Below are positions 1 through 7,673 of a stretch of 38,318 bases of DNA, one piece after another. Within the stretch, counting starts at the first letter, position 1. Each line of letters opens with the position of its first letter. The notes beneath the pieces are model-generated. The model ran no database searches and was not told the origin of the DNA. It was given only the letters and a program-made list of their open reading frames with translations. A program made the translations under genes and the position numbers. Origin of the DNA: Actinomycetota bacterium (lineage in GTDB: Bacteria; Actinomycetota; Humimicrobiia; Humimicrobiales; Humimicrobiaceae); assembly GCA_003563375.1 (NCBI GenBank), contig PWSB01000237.1, positions 1 to 38,318 of the forward strand. The letters run 5' to 3'.

Positions 1-380
1 ACAATAGAATCGATCGCCCCTACTTCATGGAAATGGATTTTTTCAACCGGGCAGCCATGTACTGTAGCTTCTGCTTTTGCCAGTATATCAAACATCTCCA
101 GGCAATCCTTTTTTACATGGCTTTTAAGCCTGCTTTTTAAAAAAAGAGACTTGATACCGGAATAGTCCCTGAAAGGCTGGTCAAAATATTTTACTTCAAA
201 CCTCTTGGCTTTTAAGGAGCCTGCTATTACATTATCTACATCGAGCCGGTATCCCTTTATATCTATTTTTTTTAGCTCTTTTTCTAGCACCCTCAGGTCA
301 AGGCCCAGGTCCAACAGGGCCCCTACCATCATATTTCCGCTTATTCCTGAAAAACAATCAATATATAATGAATTTCCCAT
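1..380 (-). CDS. larC: LarC, nickel insertion protein of the nickel-pincer cofactor pathway (partial, C-terminus outside window)
   Basis: Reading the minus strand from the ATG at 380 gives about 126 residues beginning MGNSLYIDCFSGISGNMMVG, the N-terminal signature of the LarC/DUF111 family, followed further on by HFHEVGAIDSI, another conserved LarC block. LarC is the CTP-dependent nickelochelatase that inserts Ni into the pyridinium bis-thiocarboxylate mononucleotide made by LarB and LarE, giving the cofactor of lactate racemase-type enzymes. An AGGAAAG ribosome binding site lies just upstream of the ATG. The gene is divergent from larE across a gap of about 85 bp, which suggests shared control. 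LarA and LarB are not visible. The reading frame leaves the window open at position 1. Confidence 0.9.
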   Translation of the reverse strand, partial: MGNSLYIDCFSGISGNMMVGALLDLGLDLRVLEKELKKIDIKGYRLDVDNVIAGSLKAKRFEVKYFDQPFRDYSGIKSLFLKSRLKSHVKKDCLEMFDILAKAEATVHGCPVEKIHFHEVGAIDSI

Positions 381-465
381 AATTCTTTCCTGAAATATTT
401 AAATAATAACATTTTAAATAAAAATCAATTTTAATAAAACACCCTTGCTGTTAATATATTATTTT

Positions 466-1257
466 ATGGATGCAAGAATAGAAAAGTTGCTGTTATATGT
501 AAAAAAACTAGGTTCTGCCGTGGTAGCATATTCAGGAGGGTCCGACAGCAGTCTGCTAGCCCTGCTAACTTACAAGGCTTTGGGCAAAGATGCGGTCCTG
601 GCCACAGTAGAAAGCCCTTTGACCACCGCTGAAGAGATCGAAGAATCCAAAGAGATTGCCAGGTCCATAGGAATCGAACAGTATATCTTATATTCAGACA
701 TACTTTCCTTGCCAGAGTTTAGGGAAAATCCTAAACATAGGTGCTATATCTGCAAAAAGGAGATGTTTTCCAGTATTTGCCGCCTTAAGAAAGAACTGGG
801 GTTCTCTTCGGTGATCGAAGGCTCCAACGCGGATGACATATTAACCTTTAGGCCCGGCCTTGATACATTAAAAAAATTAGATATTAAAAGTCCTTTTTTA
901 GAGGCTGGCCTAAATAAACAAATGATAAGGGCATATGCCAAAGCCCTGGGGCTTTCCAACCATGACCTTCCTTCATCTGCCTGCCTTGCCTCCAGGATAC
1001 CCTATGGGCAGAAGATCACCTCAAAAAAACTTGCCAAAATCAAAGATGCAGAATATTTTTTAAAAAAACTTGGTTATAAGGTGGTAAGGGTCAGGTATCA
1101 CTATCCTGTCGCAAGAATTGAGGTTAAAAAGGATAAAATAGAAAAAACCTTGGGGGACAGCAATGAAATAATAAGTTATTTCAAGAGATTAGGGTTTTCA
1201 TATATAACAATCGATCTTGAAGGTTTTAGATCCGGAAGTTTAGATGAAGAGGTTTAA
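466..1257 (+). CDS. larE: LarE, ATP-dependent sulfur transferase for nickel-pincer cofactor
   Basis: LarE is a PP-loop ATPase that adenylates the cofactor precursor's carboxylates and transfers sulfur. The PP-loop AYSGGSDSSLLALL is near the N-terminus (about residues 21-34) and the family block ACLASRIPYG lies near residue 173. Three cysteines sit where [4Fe-4S]/persulfide-type LarE enzymes have them: a CxxC in RCYICKK (about C93 and C96) and C173, the position of the sacrificial cysteine in the Lactobacillus enzyme. I choose the ATG at 466; an in-frame TTG at 445 would add seven residues that do not look conserved. Neither start has a clear Shine-Dalgarno. The 3' end overlaps the transporter gene by 14 nt, implying co-translation. 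The product name is secure; the sulfur source is inferred. Confidence 0.9.
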   Translation: MDARIEKLLLYVKKLGSAVVAYSGGSDSSLLALLTYKALGKDAVLATVESPLTTAEEIEESKEIARSIGIEQYILYSDILSLPEFRENPKHRCYICKKEMFSSICRLKKELGFSSVIEGSNADDILTFRPGLDTLKKLDIKSPFLEAGLNKQMIRAYAKALGLSNHDLPSSACLASRIPYGQKITSKKLAKIKDAEYFLKKLGYKVVRVRYHYPVARIEVKKDKIEKTLGDSNEIISYFKRLGFSYITIDLEGFRSGSLDEEV

Positions 1258-2431
1258 TATTTTTAACCTGATATTCCTGGCCTTTGGAATATCTTCGATA
1301 GCCATAGATCCGCTTATCCCCTACATTTCTGAAACCCTGCAGATAGGCTATGACAAAATTGGAGTGGTGCTTTTAATAGGTTCTGTTTTTTCCCTTGTGT
1401 CCACCCTCCTTTCAGGTATCTTTTCCGACCATCTGGATATTAAAAAAGTCATATTAACCGGCCTGATACTTCTTTTTTTCGGTTTCCTTATTTTTGGCAT
1501 CCATATAAACTTAATTATCTTTTTAATCGTGCTTATATTGCTAAGGTCCGGTTATGGCACTATTGATTCGTCAATACACGCATATATATCACATATACAC
1601 AAAAAAGACCGCAGCTTCCTCTTTTTAAGGCTGGACCTTTTCTGGTTTTTGGGAGCAGTACTTGGTCCTCTGGCTATAGGAGGTGCCCTCATCTTGGGTA
1701 TCGGCCCTCAATTTGTTTTTCTTTTGTTTACGGTTGTGTTTTTTGCGTTGATAATCTCTTTTTCTGTTTCCAGAAAAAAACTGAATGGGGCGGGGCCCAA
1801 AAGATTTGATAAGGTCTTTAATTTTTTTGAATTTGGAAGGGCTATCAAAAATTCAGTAGTGGTCCTTACAAGCCTTTTACTTTTTTTCATGATGGGGGCA
1901 CAAATAGGGCTCTCAACATGGTTTACCGCTTATTTTACCGCTTTCGGTTTAGATATTTCCTATGGCTCCCTCATCCTTTCACTATATTGGGCTTTTTCTG
2001 CACTAGGCCTCTATTTTGGGATGAAGCTCCTGCCAAGGTCTAATGAGATCACCTTAATTATCATATCTTGTGCGGCGGGAACAATTTTTTTGGCAGCATC
2101 ATCATTCCTGGAACCTACCTGGATCAAGGTGTTGTTCCTTATGGCCCAGGGCTTGTCTATTTCAGTTATCTTCGCTCTAAGTATTTCGGTGAGCGCACAA
2201 GAAAATAATAGGATGAAAGGCACCATAATGGGTTTAAATATTTCTTCTGCTCTTCTGGGAGGGGTGGTTTTTCAGCCTATACTGGGTTTTGTGGCAGAAT
2301 ATGCTGGAAGCCAATACACCATTTTTGCCATCTTGGCAGGCTCCATCCTGGGGACAGGCTGTGCAGCAGCCCTTTTTTACATACTTTTTAAAAAATACCG
2401 CATTAGGCTAAAAATGGGCAGAATCAAATAA
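1244..2431 (+). CDS. Major facilitator superfamily transporter
   Basis: The 395-residue product is almost wholly hydrophobic with about twelve predicted membrane segments, as in MFS permeases. The loop after the second segment, GIFSDHLDIKKVIL, matches MFS motif A (GxxxDRxGRR-type) with the last arginines replaced by lysines. It acts in the cytoplasmic membrane. The start overlaps the end of larE by 14 nt, so the two are very likely co-expressed. A link to lactate or another 2-hydroxyacid handled by a LarA-type racemase is therefore possible, but nothing in the sequence identifies the substrate. A strong hairpin follows the stop. Confidence 0.8.
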   Translation: MKRFNIFNLIFLAFGISSIAIDPLIPYISETLQIGYDKIGVVLLIGSVFSLVSTLLSGIFSDHLDIKKVILTGLILLFFGFLIFGIHINLIIFLIVLILLRSGYGTIDSSIHAYISHIHKKDRSFLFLRLDLFWFLGAVLGPLAIGGALILGIGPQFVFLLFTVVFFALIISFSVSRKKLNGAGPKRFDKVFNFFEFGRAIKNSVVVLTSLLLFFMMGAQIGLSTWFTAYFTAFGLDISYGSLILSLYWAFSALGLYFGMKLLPRSNEITLIIISCAAGTIFLAASSFLEPTWIKVLFLMAQGLSISVIFALSISVSAQENNRMKGTIMGLNISSALLGGVVFQPILGFVAEYAGSQYTIFAILAGSILGTGCAAALFYILFKKYRIRLKMGRIK

Positions 2432-2447
2432 GCTGGGGTATTAACAC

Positions 2448-2475
2448 GCGCATGGGCAGCCAGCCGCCCATGCGC
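2448..2475. terminator. Perfect 10-bp stem-loop between convergent genes
   Basis: GCGCATGGGC and GCCCATGCGC form a perfect 10-bp stem around an 8-nt loop. It lies between the converging ends of the MFS gene and the xylose-isomerase-like gene. The plus-strand side is followed within about 10 nt by a T-rich run (GGATTTTATTTTT), consistent with a plus-strand intrinsic terminator. On the minus side the following sequence is not T-rich. Function is inferred from position and symmetry. Confidence 0.65.
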
Positions 2476-2485
2476 AATAAGGATT

Positions 2486-3601
2486 TTATTTTTCCATGGT
2501 CTTGGCCAGTATCATCTCTATCTCGCCACGGTTACTTTCGGGATCATAGTATGCATCGATTAATTTTTCGAATGGCAGGGAGTCAATTCTTTCATTCATA
2601 GTGTTAAGGACAAGAGAATTAATCTCTATGGCTTTTTCAACAGGCATCCTTTCAGGGTTTATGTCTATACCGAAATATTCTCTATAGCCTGCCATCTTCA
2701 GTACAAATAGCATGGCTTCTGCCTGCTGCCATTCTATAACCCCGGCATTTAGGTCCTGGTCGTAGTTACCCAGTGGCTGGCTGTTCCAATGGGTATTAAA
2801 AAGCCTTCCTTGCCTCAAGCATCTGGCTATAGCATAAGGAGTATCCTCAAAGCCCATCCTGATATGGCCGATTTCCGGCTGCATGCCCAGCAAGGGTATA
2901 CCTTTAGAGAGCAGATCCAGGTTTGTCTTGTTTTTCATCCTTTCCTCGATATCCTTGCAGGCAATAAGGCCGTCGGCTGTGGTCCTGTATATATTATTTG
3001 GAGCTGGTTCATAAGGTTTGGGTTCAATGGCGCAAAGCACGCCCGGGACTTCATCCATTGCTTCTGCTACACTGCCCTCAAATCTATCCCACATATCGAA
3101 AAACATGGTCCCCAGTGAATAGGTGTATCCATCTATGCCCGGCCAGATCCCGGCATGATGGAGGTTTTTTTCTTTGGCAAACCTAAGGCAATCCACCAGT
3201 GTCTGCATAGCTTTTTTCCTGTATTTGTCTATAGGGTTTGAAAGTGATCCGAATTCATATTCTTTTGGATAAAATATTGCAGGATAAGCAGATTGGAGAA
3301 CAATACCGGTCTCTTTTTCTAGCTGCTGGTAAAGATGCCAATTTTCCTCATTAACTTCTATAGGGTAATGGGCTTCAATCGCCTTTACTCCAAACTTTGC
3401 CATATCTGCTGCCATCTCAATGCGTTCAGGTATGGATTTGTCCGGCACATAGGCTTCATGAAACCTTCCTCCTCCTGGCGCAAAATACCAAATCCCAACC
3501 GACAGCTTCAGATCCAATGAAAAGCTTTCCATATGTTTTAGCAGTTCATCTTTTGAAAACCTTTTTTTCTGATAACTCGTGTCTGTTATGTGTTCACTCA
3601 T
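2486..3601 (-). CDS. Class I xylose-isomerase-like TIM-barrel protein with altered metal site
   Basis: The 371-residue product aligns by motif with Streptomyces-type xylose isomerases: the catalytic-His block (H78), EPKPYEP (E193, K195), QPEIGH (E243, H246), YDQDL (D281, D283) and GIDINPER (D313) keep the family order and local spacing. Two differences stand out. The position matching metal ligand D245 of the Streptomyces enzyme is H271 (FNTHWN against FHIDLN), and the Asp that partners the catalytic His is not conserved. The substrate is therefore probably not plain D-xylose; a ketose/aldose isomerase or epimerase on another sugar is the likely role. The ATG has a good AAGGAG site. It is the most downstream of a minus-strand group of related barrels. 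The family is sure; the reaction is open. Confidence 0.75.
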   Translation of the reverse strand: MSEHITDTSYQKKRFSKDELLKHMESFSLDLKLSVGIWYFAPGGGRFHEAYVPDKSIPERIEMAADMAKFGVKAIEAHYPIEVNEENWHLYQQLEKETGIVLQSAYPAIFYPKEYEFGSLSNPIDKYRKKAMQTLVDCLRFAKEKNLHHAGIWPGIDGYTYSLGTMFFDMWDRFEGSVAEAMDEVPGVLCAIEPKPYEPAPNNIYRTTADGLIACKDIEERMKNKTNLDLLSKGIPLLGMQPEIGHIRMGFEDTPYAIARCLRQGRLFNTHWNSQPLGNYDQDLNAGVIEWQQAEAMLFVLKMAGYREYFGIDINPERMPVEKAIEINSLVLNTMNERIDSLPFEKLIDAYYDPESNRGEIEMILAKTMEK

Positions 3602-3715
3602 TTTATAACTCCTTATCTTTTTGACCTTCTATTTTATTATACATTAATATTATAAATAATATATACTTATGTTATTCAGATAGAAAGCTTTGGCCTGCTA
3701 AAAATGGAATGGCAC

Positions 3716-3758
3716 TTAAAAAAGAAGGCAATGCCCAGGCTGTGCCCAGGCTTGCCTT
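3716..3758 (-). terminator. Intrinsic terminator downstream of the sugar isomerase gene at 3785-4627
   Basis: On the minus strand, AAGGCAA and TTGCCTT pair around an inner GC-rich segment containing two GCCTGGGC copies, and the stem runs directly into TTCTTTTTT. The hairpin lies 27 nt beyond the stop of the gene on that strand. The plus strand also shows TTTT after the stem, so it may work in both directions. Confidence 0.8.
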
Positions 3759-3784
3759 TTGGTTGTTCTGGTCCTCTGAGAAAG

Positions 3785-4627
3785 CTACATCCCGCATGAT
3801 CTTAGGAAATCTACACTTTTTTTGAGAAGTTGTTCATCCCCTACAATTTCAAGTGTAGAATTTTCAATACCCTGGTCCTTTAGTATCTCACAGACTCCCT
3901 TGATATCTATGACACCATCGCCCATGGCAATTGTAGAAAAACCAGCTCCGTATTGTTTTCCTCTTTTAGGGATCCAGTCTTCTCCCAGATCCTTCCAGTG
4001 AATGTGGTGTATCTTGTCTTTGAATTTTTTTGCTACTTCGACAGGGTCCGTGCCTCCCAGCCAGGTATTTCCGGTATCAAAATTTATACCCAGCGCAGGT
4101 GCGTCATCGAGAAGTTCGAATACTTTTGAAAGGCCTTCTACTGTATCCGTTATAGGGCCGTGGTTTTCAAGCAATATCCTTACCCCGTAGTCCTCCGCCA
4201 TTTTCAGGGGCTCATAAAGTTTTTCAGCTATTATAAAGGTCTTCTGCTCAAAACTTAGATTCTTTCCCCATTCCGTGGCAGGTTCATTGTCTGTAGTGAT
4301 GACATCCTTGACCCCTATTGCTGCCGCCATCCTTATGGCTTTCATCACTTCGGCGGTCCCGTAACGGCTGGGTTTAGAAGGATCCAGAAGGTTTGCATGA
4401 GCACAAACTGTGGATATGCACAGGCCGTGTTTTTCAAAAAGCCTTTTTACATCAAAAGGATTATCATCAAGGCTTACCGTGGGGCTGAAACCCGCGGTGC
4501 CCAGCATGCTTCCCCCTGAATTGGTGTCAGTGATATCGGCGCAGGTAAACCCCATGCCTTTTGCGGCCTCTAGCTGTTCTCCGACACCCTGGAACGGTTT
4601 GATCAAAAGAAATAATCCAATGTTCAT
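3785..4627 (-). CDS. Sugar phosphate isomerase/epimerase (xylose-isomerase-like TIM barrel)
   Basis: The 280-residue protein belongs to the AP endonuclease 2 / xylose-isomerase-like TIM-barrel superfamily. The four metal-ligand segments are in order: Glu in LLENHGP, Asp in INFDTGNTW, His in HIHWKDLG and Glu in LEIVGDE. Such enzymes isomerise or epimerise sugars, inositols or their phosphates through a divalent metal. Length is normal for the family. An AAGGAG site sits just upstream of the ATG. A strong terminator follows, separating it from the xylose-isomerase-like gene downstream. No kinase or transporter is beside it, so the substrate cannot be read from context. Confidence 0.8.
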   Translation of the reverse strand: MNIGLFLLIKPFQGVGEQLEAAKGMGFTCADITDTNSGGSMLGTAGFSPTVSLDDNPFDVKRLFEKHGLCISTVCAHANLLDPSKPSRYGTAEVMKAIRMAAAIGVKDVITTDNEPATEWGKNLSFEQKTFIIAEKLYEPLKMAEDYGVRILLENHGPITDTVEGLSKVFELLDDAPALGINFDTGNTWLGGTDPVEVAKKFKDKIHHIHWKDLGEDWIPKRGKQYGAGFSTIAMGDGVIDIKGVCEILKDQGIENSTLEIVGDEQLLKKSVDFLRSCGM

Positions 4628-4721
4628 ATTTTTCTCCTTTTTTTAATAATATAGGCAATTCTATTATATTGAGAGATTTTTTCAAACAACAGAACTGTTT
4701 TCGCCTATTTTCCAGTGTTAC

Positions 4722-4743
4722 TTATTTAAGCCAGCTTAAATAA
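4722..4743. repeat. Perfect 10-bp inverted repeat across a stop codon
   Basis: TTATTTAAGC and GCTTAAATAA flank a 2-nt centre and overlap the stop codon of the gene ending at 4736. The loop is too short for a normal terminator unless inner pairs open, and there is no T-run on either side. It could be a weak 3' stabiliser or a protein-binding palindrome. Confidence 0.5.
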
Positions 4744-5575
4744 TCTTTCTCAGAAAATCTACACTGTAGGCTATTTTATCCTCCAGCCCTGAGCATTCAA
4801 TTGAGACATCGCCATCCCAATTTGTCTCGTTTAAGAATTGCATACATTTTTTAATATTGTCTGCGTTTACGCCTTCTCCGATGGCCACTTCGCTGCATGC
4901 TATTCCTGTCTCTTCTCCCCGGAGCATAGCCGCCAATTCTTTGCTTACGTCTTTGATATGCACATGGGTTACATATTTTCTCATTGCTTTTAAGAATTCC
5001 AGAGGATCATTGCCCTGGATAAAGGTATTGCCGGTATCCATGTTAAACCTTAGATATTCTGATTCAAAATGTGAAAAAAGCTTGTGCATAAAATCCAGGT
5101 CCCCGGTATATGGCCCATGAGGTTCTACGTTTAAGATGATCTTAAAATCTTCGGCCCATTTCAAGCATTCTTCATAGTTACGTATGGTCTGTTTTAAAAC
5201 CTCTTCTTTGGGCATATCATACACTTTACCGCTATCCGTACTGTCTACTTTTGGACAACCAAGGTCGCTGGCAAACCTTATGGACTGCTGCACATATTGC
5301 ACACCAAAGACAGCTCCGTCAAAACCCATCATCGGATAAGAGCCATCGATCTGAGAGATCTTTAGATTGTTTGATTCACATATCCTCCTGATGGCGAGAG
5401 GATTTTCTTTTAAGGAAACCCCTGGCTCATAACCCATGGCCTGGATAAAATATTGCCCATCGATCACTCCGAATTCCACATGGTCCAGTTTGTGTTTTAC
5501 AGCAGAATCGATTGCGGCCATAAAACCACCGCTTAAGGTCCGCCAGTTATCCGTGTGCATACCGAGACTTATCAT
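4736..5575 (-). CDS. Sugar phosphate isomerase/epimerase (xylose-isomerase-like TIM barrel)
   Basis: This 279-residue barrel protein carries the family metal-site segments: Glu in LNVEPHGPYTG, Asp in FNMDTGNTF, His in HVHIKDVS and Glu in SIECSGLED. I place the start at the ATG at 5575 because AAGGAGGA lies a few bases upstream; an earlier in-frame ATG at 5605 would add ten basic residues and has no such site. It resembles the neighbour at 3785-4627 (DTGNTF/W, H.H.KD) more than the neighbour at 5772-6758, which suggests that these two are paralogs that may act on related substrates or successive steps. The substrate is unknown. Confidence 0.8.
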   Translation of the reverse strand: MISLGMHTDNWRTLSGGFMAAIDSAVKHKLDHVEFGVIDGQYFIQAMGYEPGVSLKENPLAIRRICESNNLKISQIDGSYPMMGFDGAVFGVQYVQQSIRFASDLGCPKVDSTDSGKVYDMPKEEVLKQTIRNYEECLKWAEDFKIILNVEPHGPYTGDLDFMHKLFSHFESEYLRFNMDTGNTFIQGNDPLEFLKAMRKYVTHVHIKDVSKELAAMLRGEETGIACSEVAIGEGVNADNIKKCMQFLNETNWDGDVSIECSGLEDKIAYSVDFLRKII

Positions 5576-5706
5576 TTTAGTCCTCCTTTTTAGAGATTTT
5601 GGCATTACATGCTGGAAAAAGATAATAATAAGTAAACAAAGGCTGTCTTTCTTGTAATTTTTTAGAATATATCATTTTTACCTACAGGTATCAATAATCT
5701 TTGAGA

Positions 5707-5777
5707 AAATAGGTCCCTTTTGGGAAAGTAAGGGGAGAAAATTATAGAAATAGAGACTCCCCTTATTTTACCTATTT
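5707..5777 (-). terminator. Branched 3' RNA structure at the end of the isomerase gene
   Basis: On the minus-strand transcript an outer stem (AAATAGGT with ACCTATTT, 5770-5777 and 5707-5714) encloses two hairpins: TAAGGGGAG with CTCCCCTTA (5757-5765 and 5729-5737) and a small CCC-TTTT-GGG stem (5715-5724). The outer stem covers the stop codon of the gene ending at 5772. There is no strong U-run, so termination is possible but not certain. The structure is a three-way junction by eye. Confidence 0.5.
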
Positions 5778-6758
5778 CTTCAAGGCATCATCAAAAGCAC
5801 CTGTAGCAGGGTTGATGTTTATATGCTTTACAAAATCACAAGCCTCTTTTGCCCCCCTCAACCTATCCATGCCGGAATCTTCCCACTCTACAGAAAGAGG
5901 GCCCTCATATTCAATTTCATTCAAATCACGTATTATTGAAGAAAAGTCCACTTCTCCTCTGCCTGGTGAACGGAAGTTCCATCCTCTTCTGGATTTGCCA
6001 AATTCCAGATGGGAGCCCAGTATCCCGTTTAGGCCGTCAAGGGTGACACTGGCATCCTTTATATGCACATGGTAAATCCTGTCCGGAAGCTCACGGATTA
6101 CAAGATGCGGCTTTATGCCCTGCCAGAGAAGATGGCTTGGGTCAAAATTCATCCCCAGTGTTTTCCTATGGTCAAAGGCTTCTAGCAGCCTTACAAAGGT
6201 ATAATAATCATAGGCTATCTCGGTGGGGTGTACTTCAAGGGCAAAGACAATGCCCCTCTGGTCCATTTCATCAAACAAAGGACTCCATCTTTCAACTATG
6301 GTGTCATATCCTTCCTTTATCATCTCCTCTGTAGTCTGGGGAAATGAATACCAATAATTCCAAATGGGTGAGCCGGTAAAACCGGTTATTATCTTGATCC
6401 CCAGCTTTTCAGCAGCTGTGATAGTATATTTGACTTCCTGTGTGGCCCATTCCCTCATCGCTTTGGGATCATCTGCAACAGAAGATGGAGCAAAACCATT
6501 ATGCCTTTTGTCAAAAACATCCCCCACCAACTGGCCAGAGAGATGCACGCTTATAGCCCAGGCTCCAAGATTGTATTTTTCTAAGGTGTCTTTTATCTCT
6601 TTTACATAAGAATCATCTTCGGCTGCTTTTTTAGGGTCTATATGGTTTCCCCAGGTTGCAAGCTCTAAGCCTTCATAGCCAAATTCCGAAGAAACCTTGC
6701 ACATTTCTTCAAACGAAAGGTCTGCCCACTGGCCGGTAAAGATTGTGATTGGTCTCAT
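5772..6758 (-). CDS. Sugar phosphate isomerase/epimerase (larger xylose-isomerase-like TIM barrel)
   Basis: The 328-residue protein is a third xylose-isomerase-like barrel with the metal ligands in ALEVHPTE, MNFDPSH, HVHIKDA and SVEWEDSG. An insertion between the HIKD block and the final Glu (about residues 240-275, with RRGWNFRSPGRGEVDF) is larger than in its two smaller neighbours and is typical of the longer members of the family. AAGGGG precedes the ATG. It is the first isomerase of the minus-strand series and is separated from the PHP gene by about 150 bp of AT-rich sequence, so it probably has its own promoter there. The substrate is unknown. Confidence 0.8.
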   Translation of the reverse strand: MRPITIFTGQWADLSFEEMCKVSSEFGYEGLELATWGNHIDPKKAAEDDSYVKEIKDTLEKYNLGAWAISVHLSGQLVGDVFDKRHNGFAPSSVADDPKAMREWATQEVKYTITAAEKLGIKIITGFTGSPIWNYWYSFPQTTEEMIKEGYDTIVERWSPLFDEMDQRGIVFALEVHPTEIAYDYYTFVRLLEAFDHRKTLGMNFDPSHLLWQGIKPHLVIRELPDRIYHVHIKDASVTLDGLNGILGSHLEFGKSRRGWNFRSPGRGEVDFSSIIRDLNEIEYEGPLSVEWEDSGMDRLRGAKEACDFVKHININPATGAFDDALKK

Positions 6759-6907
6759 TTTTTACCCCTTAATATGTCTCAATGATAAATCTTATACTTA
6801 TTTTAAAATCCTATAAAGATTCTATTATGCTTATTAAATAGTAATATCGTTCTCAGCTATTTGCAAGCACGCACAAGCTTTTCTTTTTTAGCTTTTATGC
6901 AAAGATT

Positions 6908-7570
6908 TCAGTTTTTTTTTGCTTTTTCTATTACCATTCTTGTATTTATCTCTAAGATCTCCTTGATCTCATCGGGGTTTAGGCCGGCTCCCTTGCCGAC
7001 TACCTCCTGAAAGTTTCCTTGAAAAAGGTCATATGGCCCGTGTGCGTCTGTATTCAGTAAAAATCTTGCTCCAGCCTTCCTCCCCAGGACAACCGTCCTC
7101 CCGTTTCCAAGGCTGTGGCCCTTACGCGCTGTGACCTCTAAGAATATACCGTTTTTTGCGGCAGCCTCAGCCTCTTTTTCAGAGATTATCCCTGGATGGG
7201 CAAGTATGTCCACATGTTTGGAATTGACGGCTTCCCAGTTTGTGCCTTCTTCTACCCTTTCCACAACAGACTGGCCGTGGGCTATCACCAGCTTGGCTCC
7301 CCTCTCCTTAGCATAGCCCGCCATTTTGTCGATATCTTTTGCGGGGACATTGGATATTTCTACACCAGGGATAGCCGTAATATCCCAGTATTTCTCAGCA
7401 AGCTGGCAATCTTTTTTAATATTATCTACTAAAAAGTCAAGATTGGAGTAGCTTGCATGATCGGTTATTGCGATAGCCTTATATCCATAGGATACCGCAA
7501 ACCTGGTTAGCTCAATAGGGCTGGCTATGCCGTCTGAAAAAAAGCTATGGGTATGAAAATCAAATATCAT
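6908..7570 (-). CDS. PHP-domain phosphoesterase (histidinol-phosphatase-like)
   Basis: The 220-residue product shows the PHP metal-binding blocks in order: DFHTHSFFSDG at the N-terminus, AITDHA (about residue 38), GVEIS (about 69), AHGQ, AHPG and finally NTDAHGP near residue 177. PHP proteins use a multinuclear metal centre to hydrolyse phosphate esters, and the best-known member of this size is histidinol phosphatase. No other histidine gene is in view, so a general sugar-phosphate phosphatase or nucleotidase is as likely. It lies divergent from the inositol-monophosphatase-family gene across a gap of about 100 bp and upstream of the isomerase group. Confidence 0.8.
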   Translation of the reverse strand: MIFDFHTHSFFSDGIASPIELTRFAVSYGYKAIAITDHASYSNLDFLVDNIKKDCQLAEKYWDITAIPGVEISNVPAKDIDKMAGYAKERGAKLVIAHGQSVVERVEEGTNWEAVNSKHVDILAHPGIISEKEAEAAAKNGIFLEVTARKGHSLGNGRTVVLGRKAGARFLLNTDAHGPYDLFQGNFQEVVGKGAGLNPDEIKEILEINTRMVIEKAKKN

Positions 7571-7610
7571 GTTTATGGCCTTTCCGGAACTTTAAAAAAT
7601 CAGGTCTATT

Positions 7611-7640
7611 TTACCAAGTTAGAATTAATAAAACTATAAT
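7611..7640 (+). promoter_or_regulatory. Candidate sigma-70-type promoter for the inositol-monophosphatase-family gene
   Basis: TTACCA at 7611-7616 and TATAAT at 7635-7640 are separated by 18 bp. Predicted transcription would begin about 27 nt before the ATG at 7674. The leader has no clear ribosome binding site. Confidence 0.45.
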
Positions 7641-7673
7641 TTTGGACCAAGTTATAGTAAACTTTGTAAAGTC

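Noticed and set aside
5707..5777. Possible tRNA (cloverleaf-like fold)
   Set aside because: The arms do not have tRNA lengths, there is no T-loop or anticodon arm consensus, and the outer stem overlaps a stop codon.
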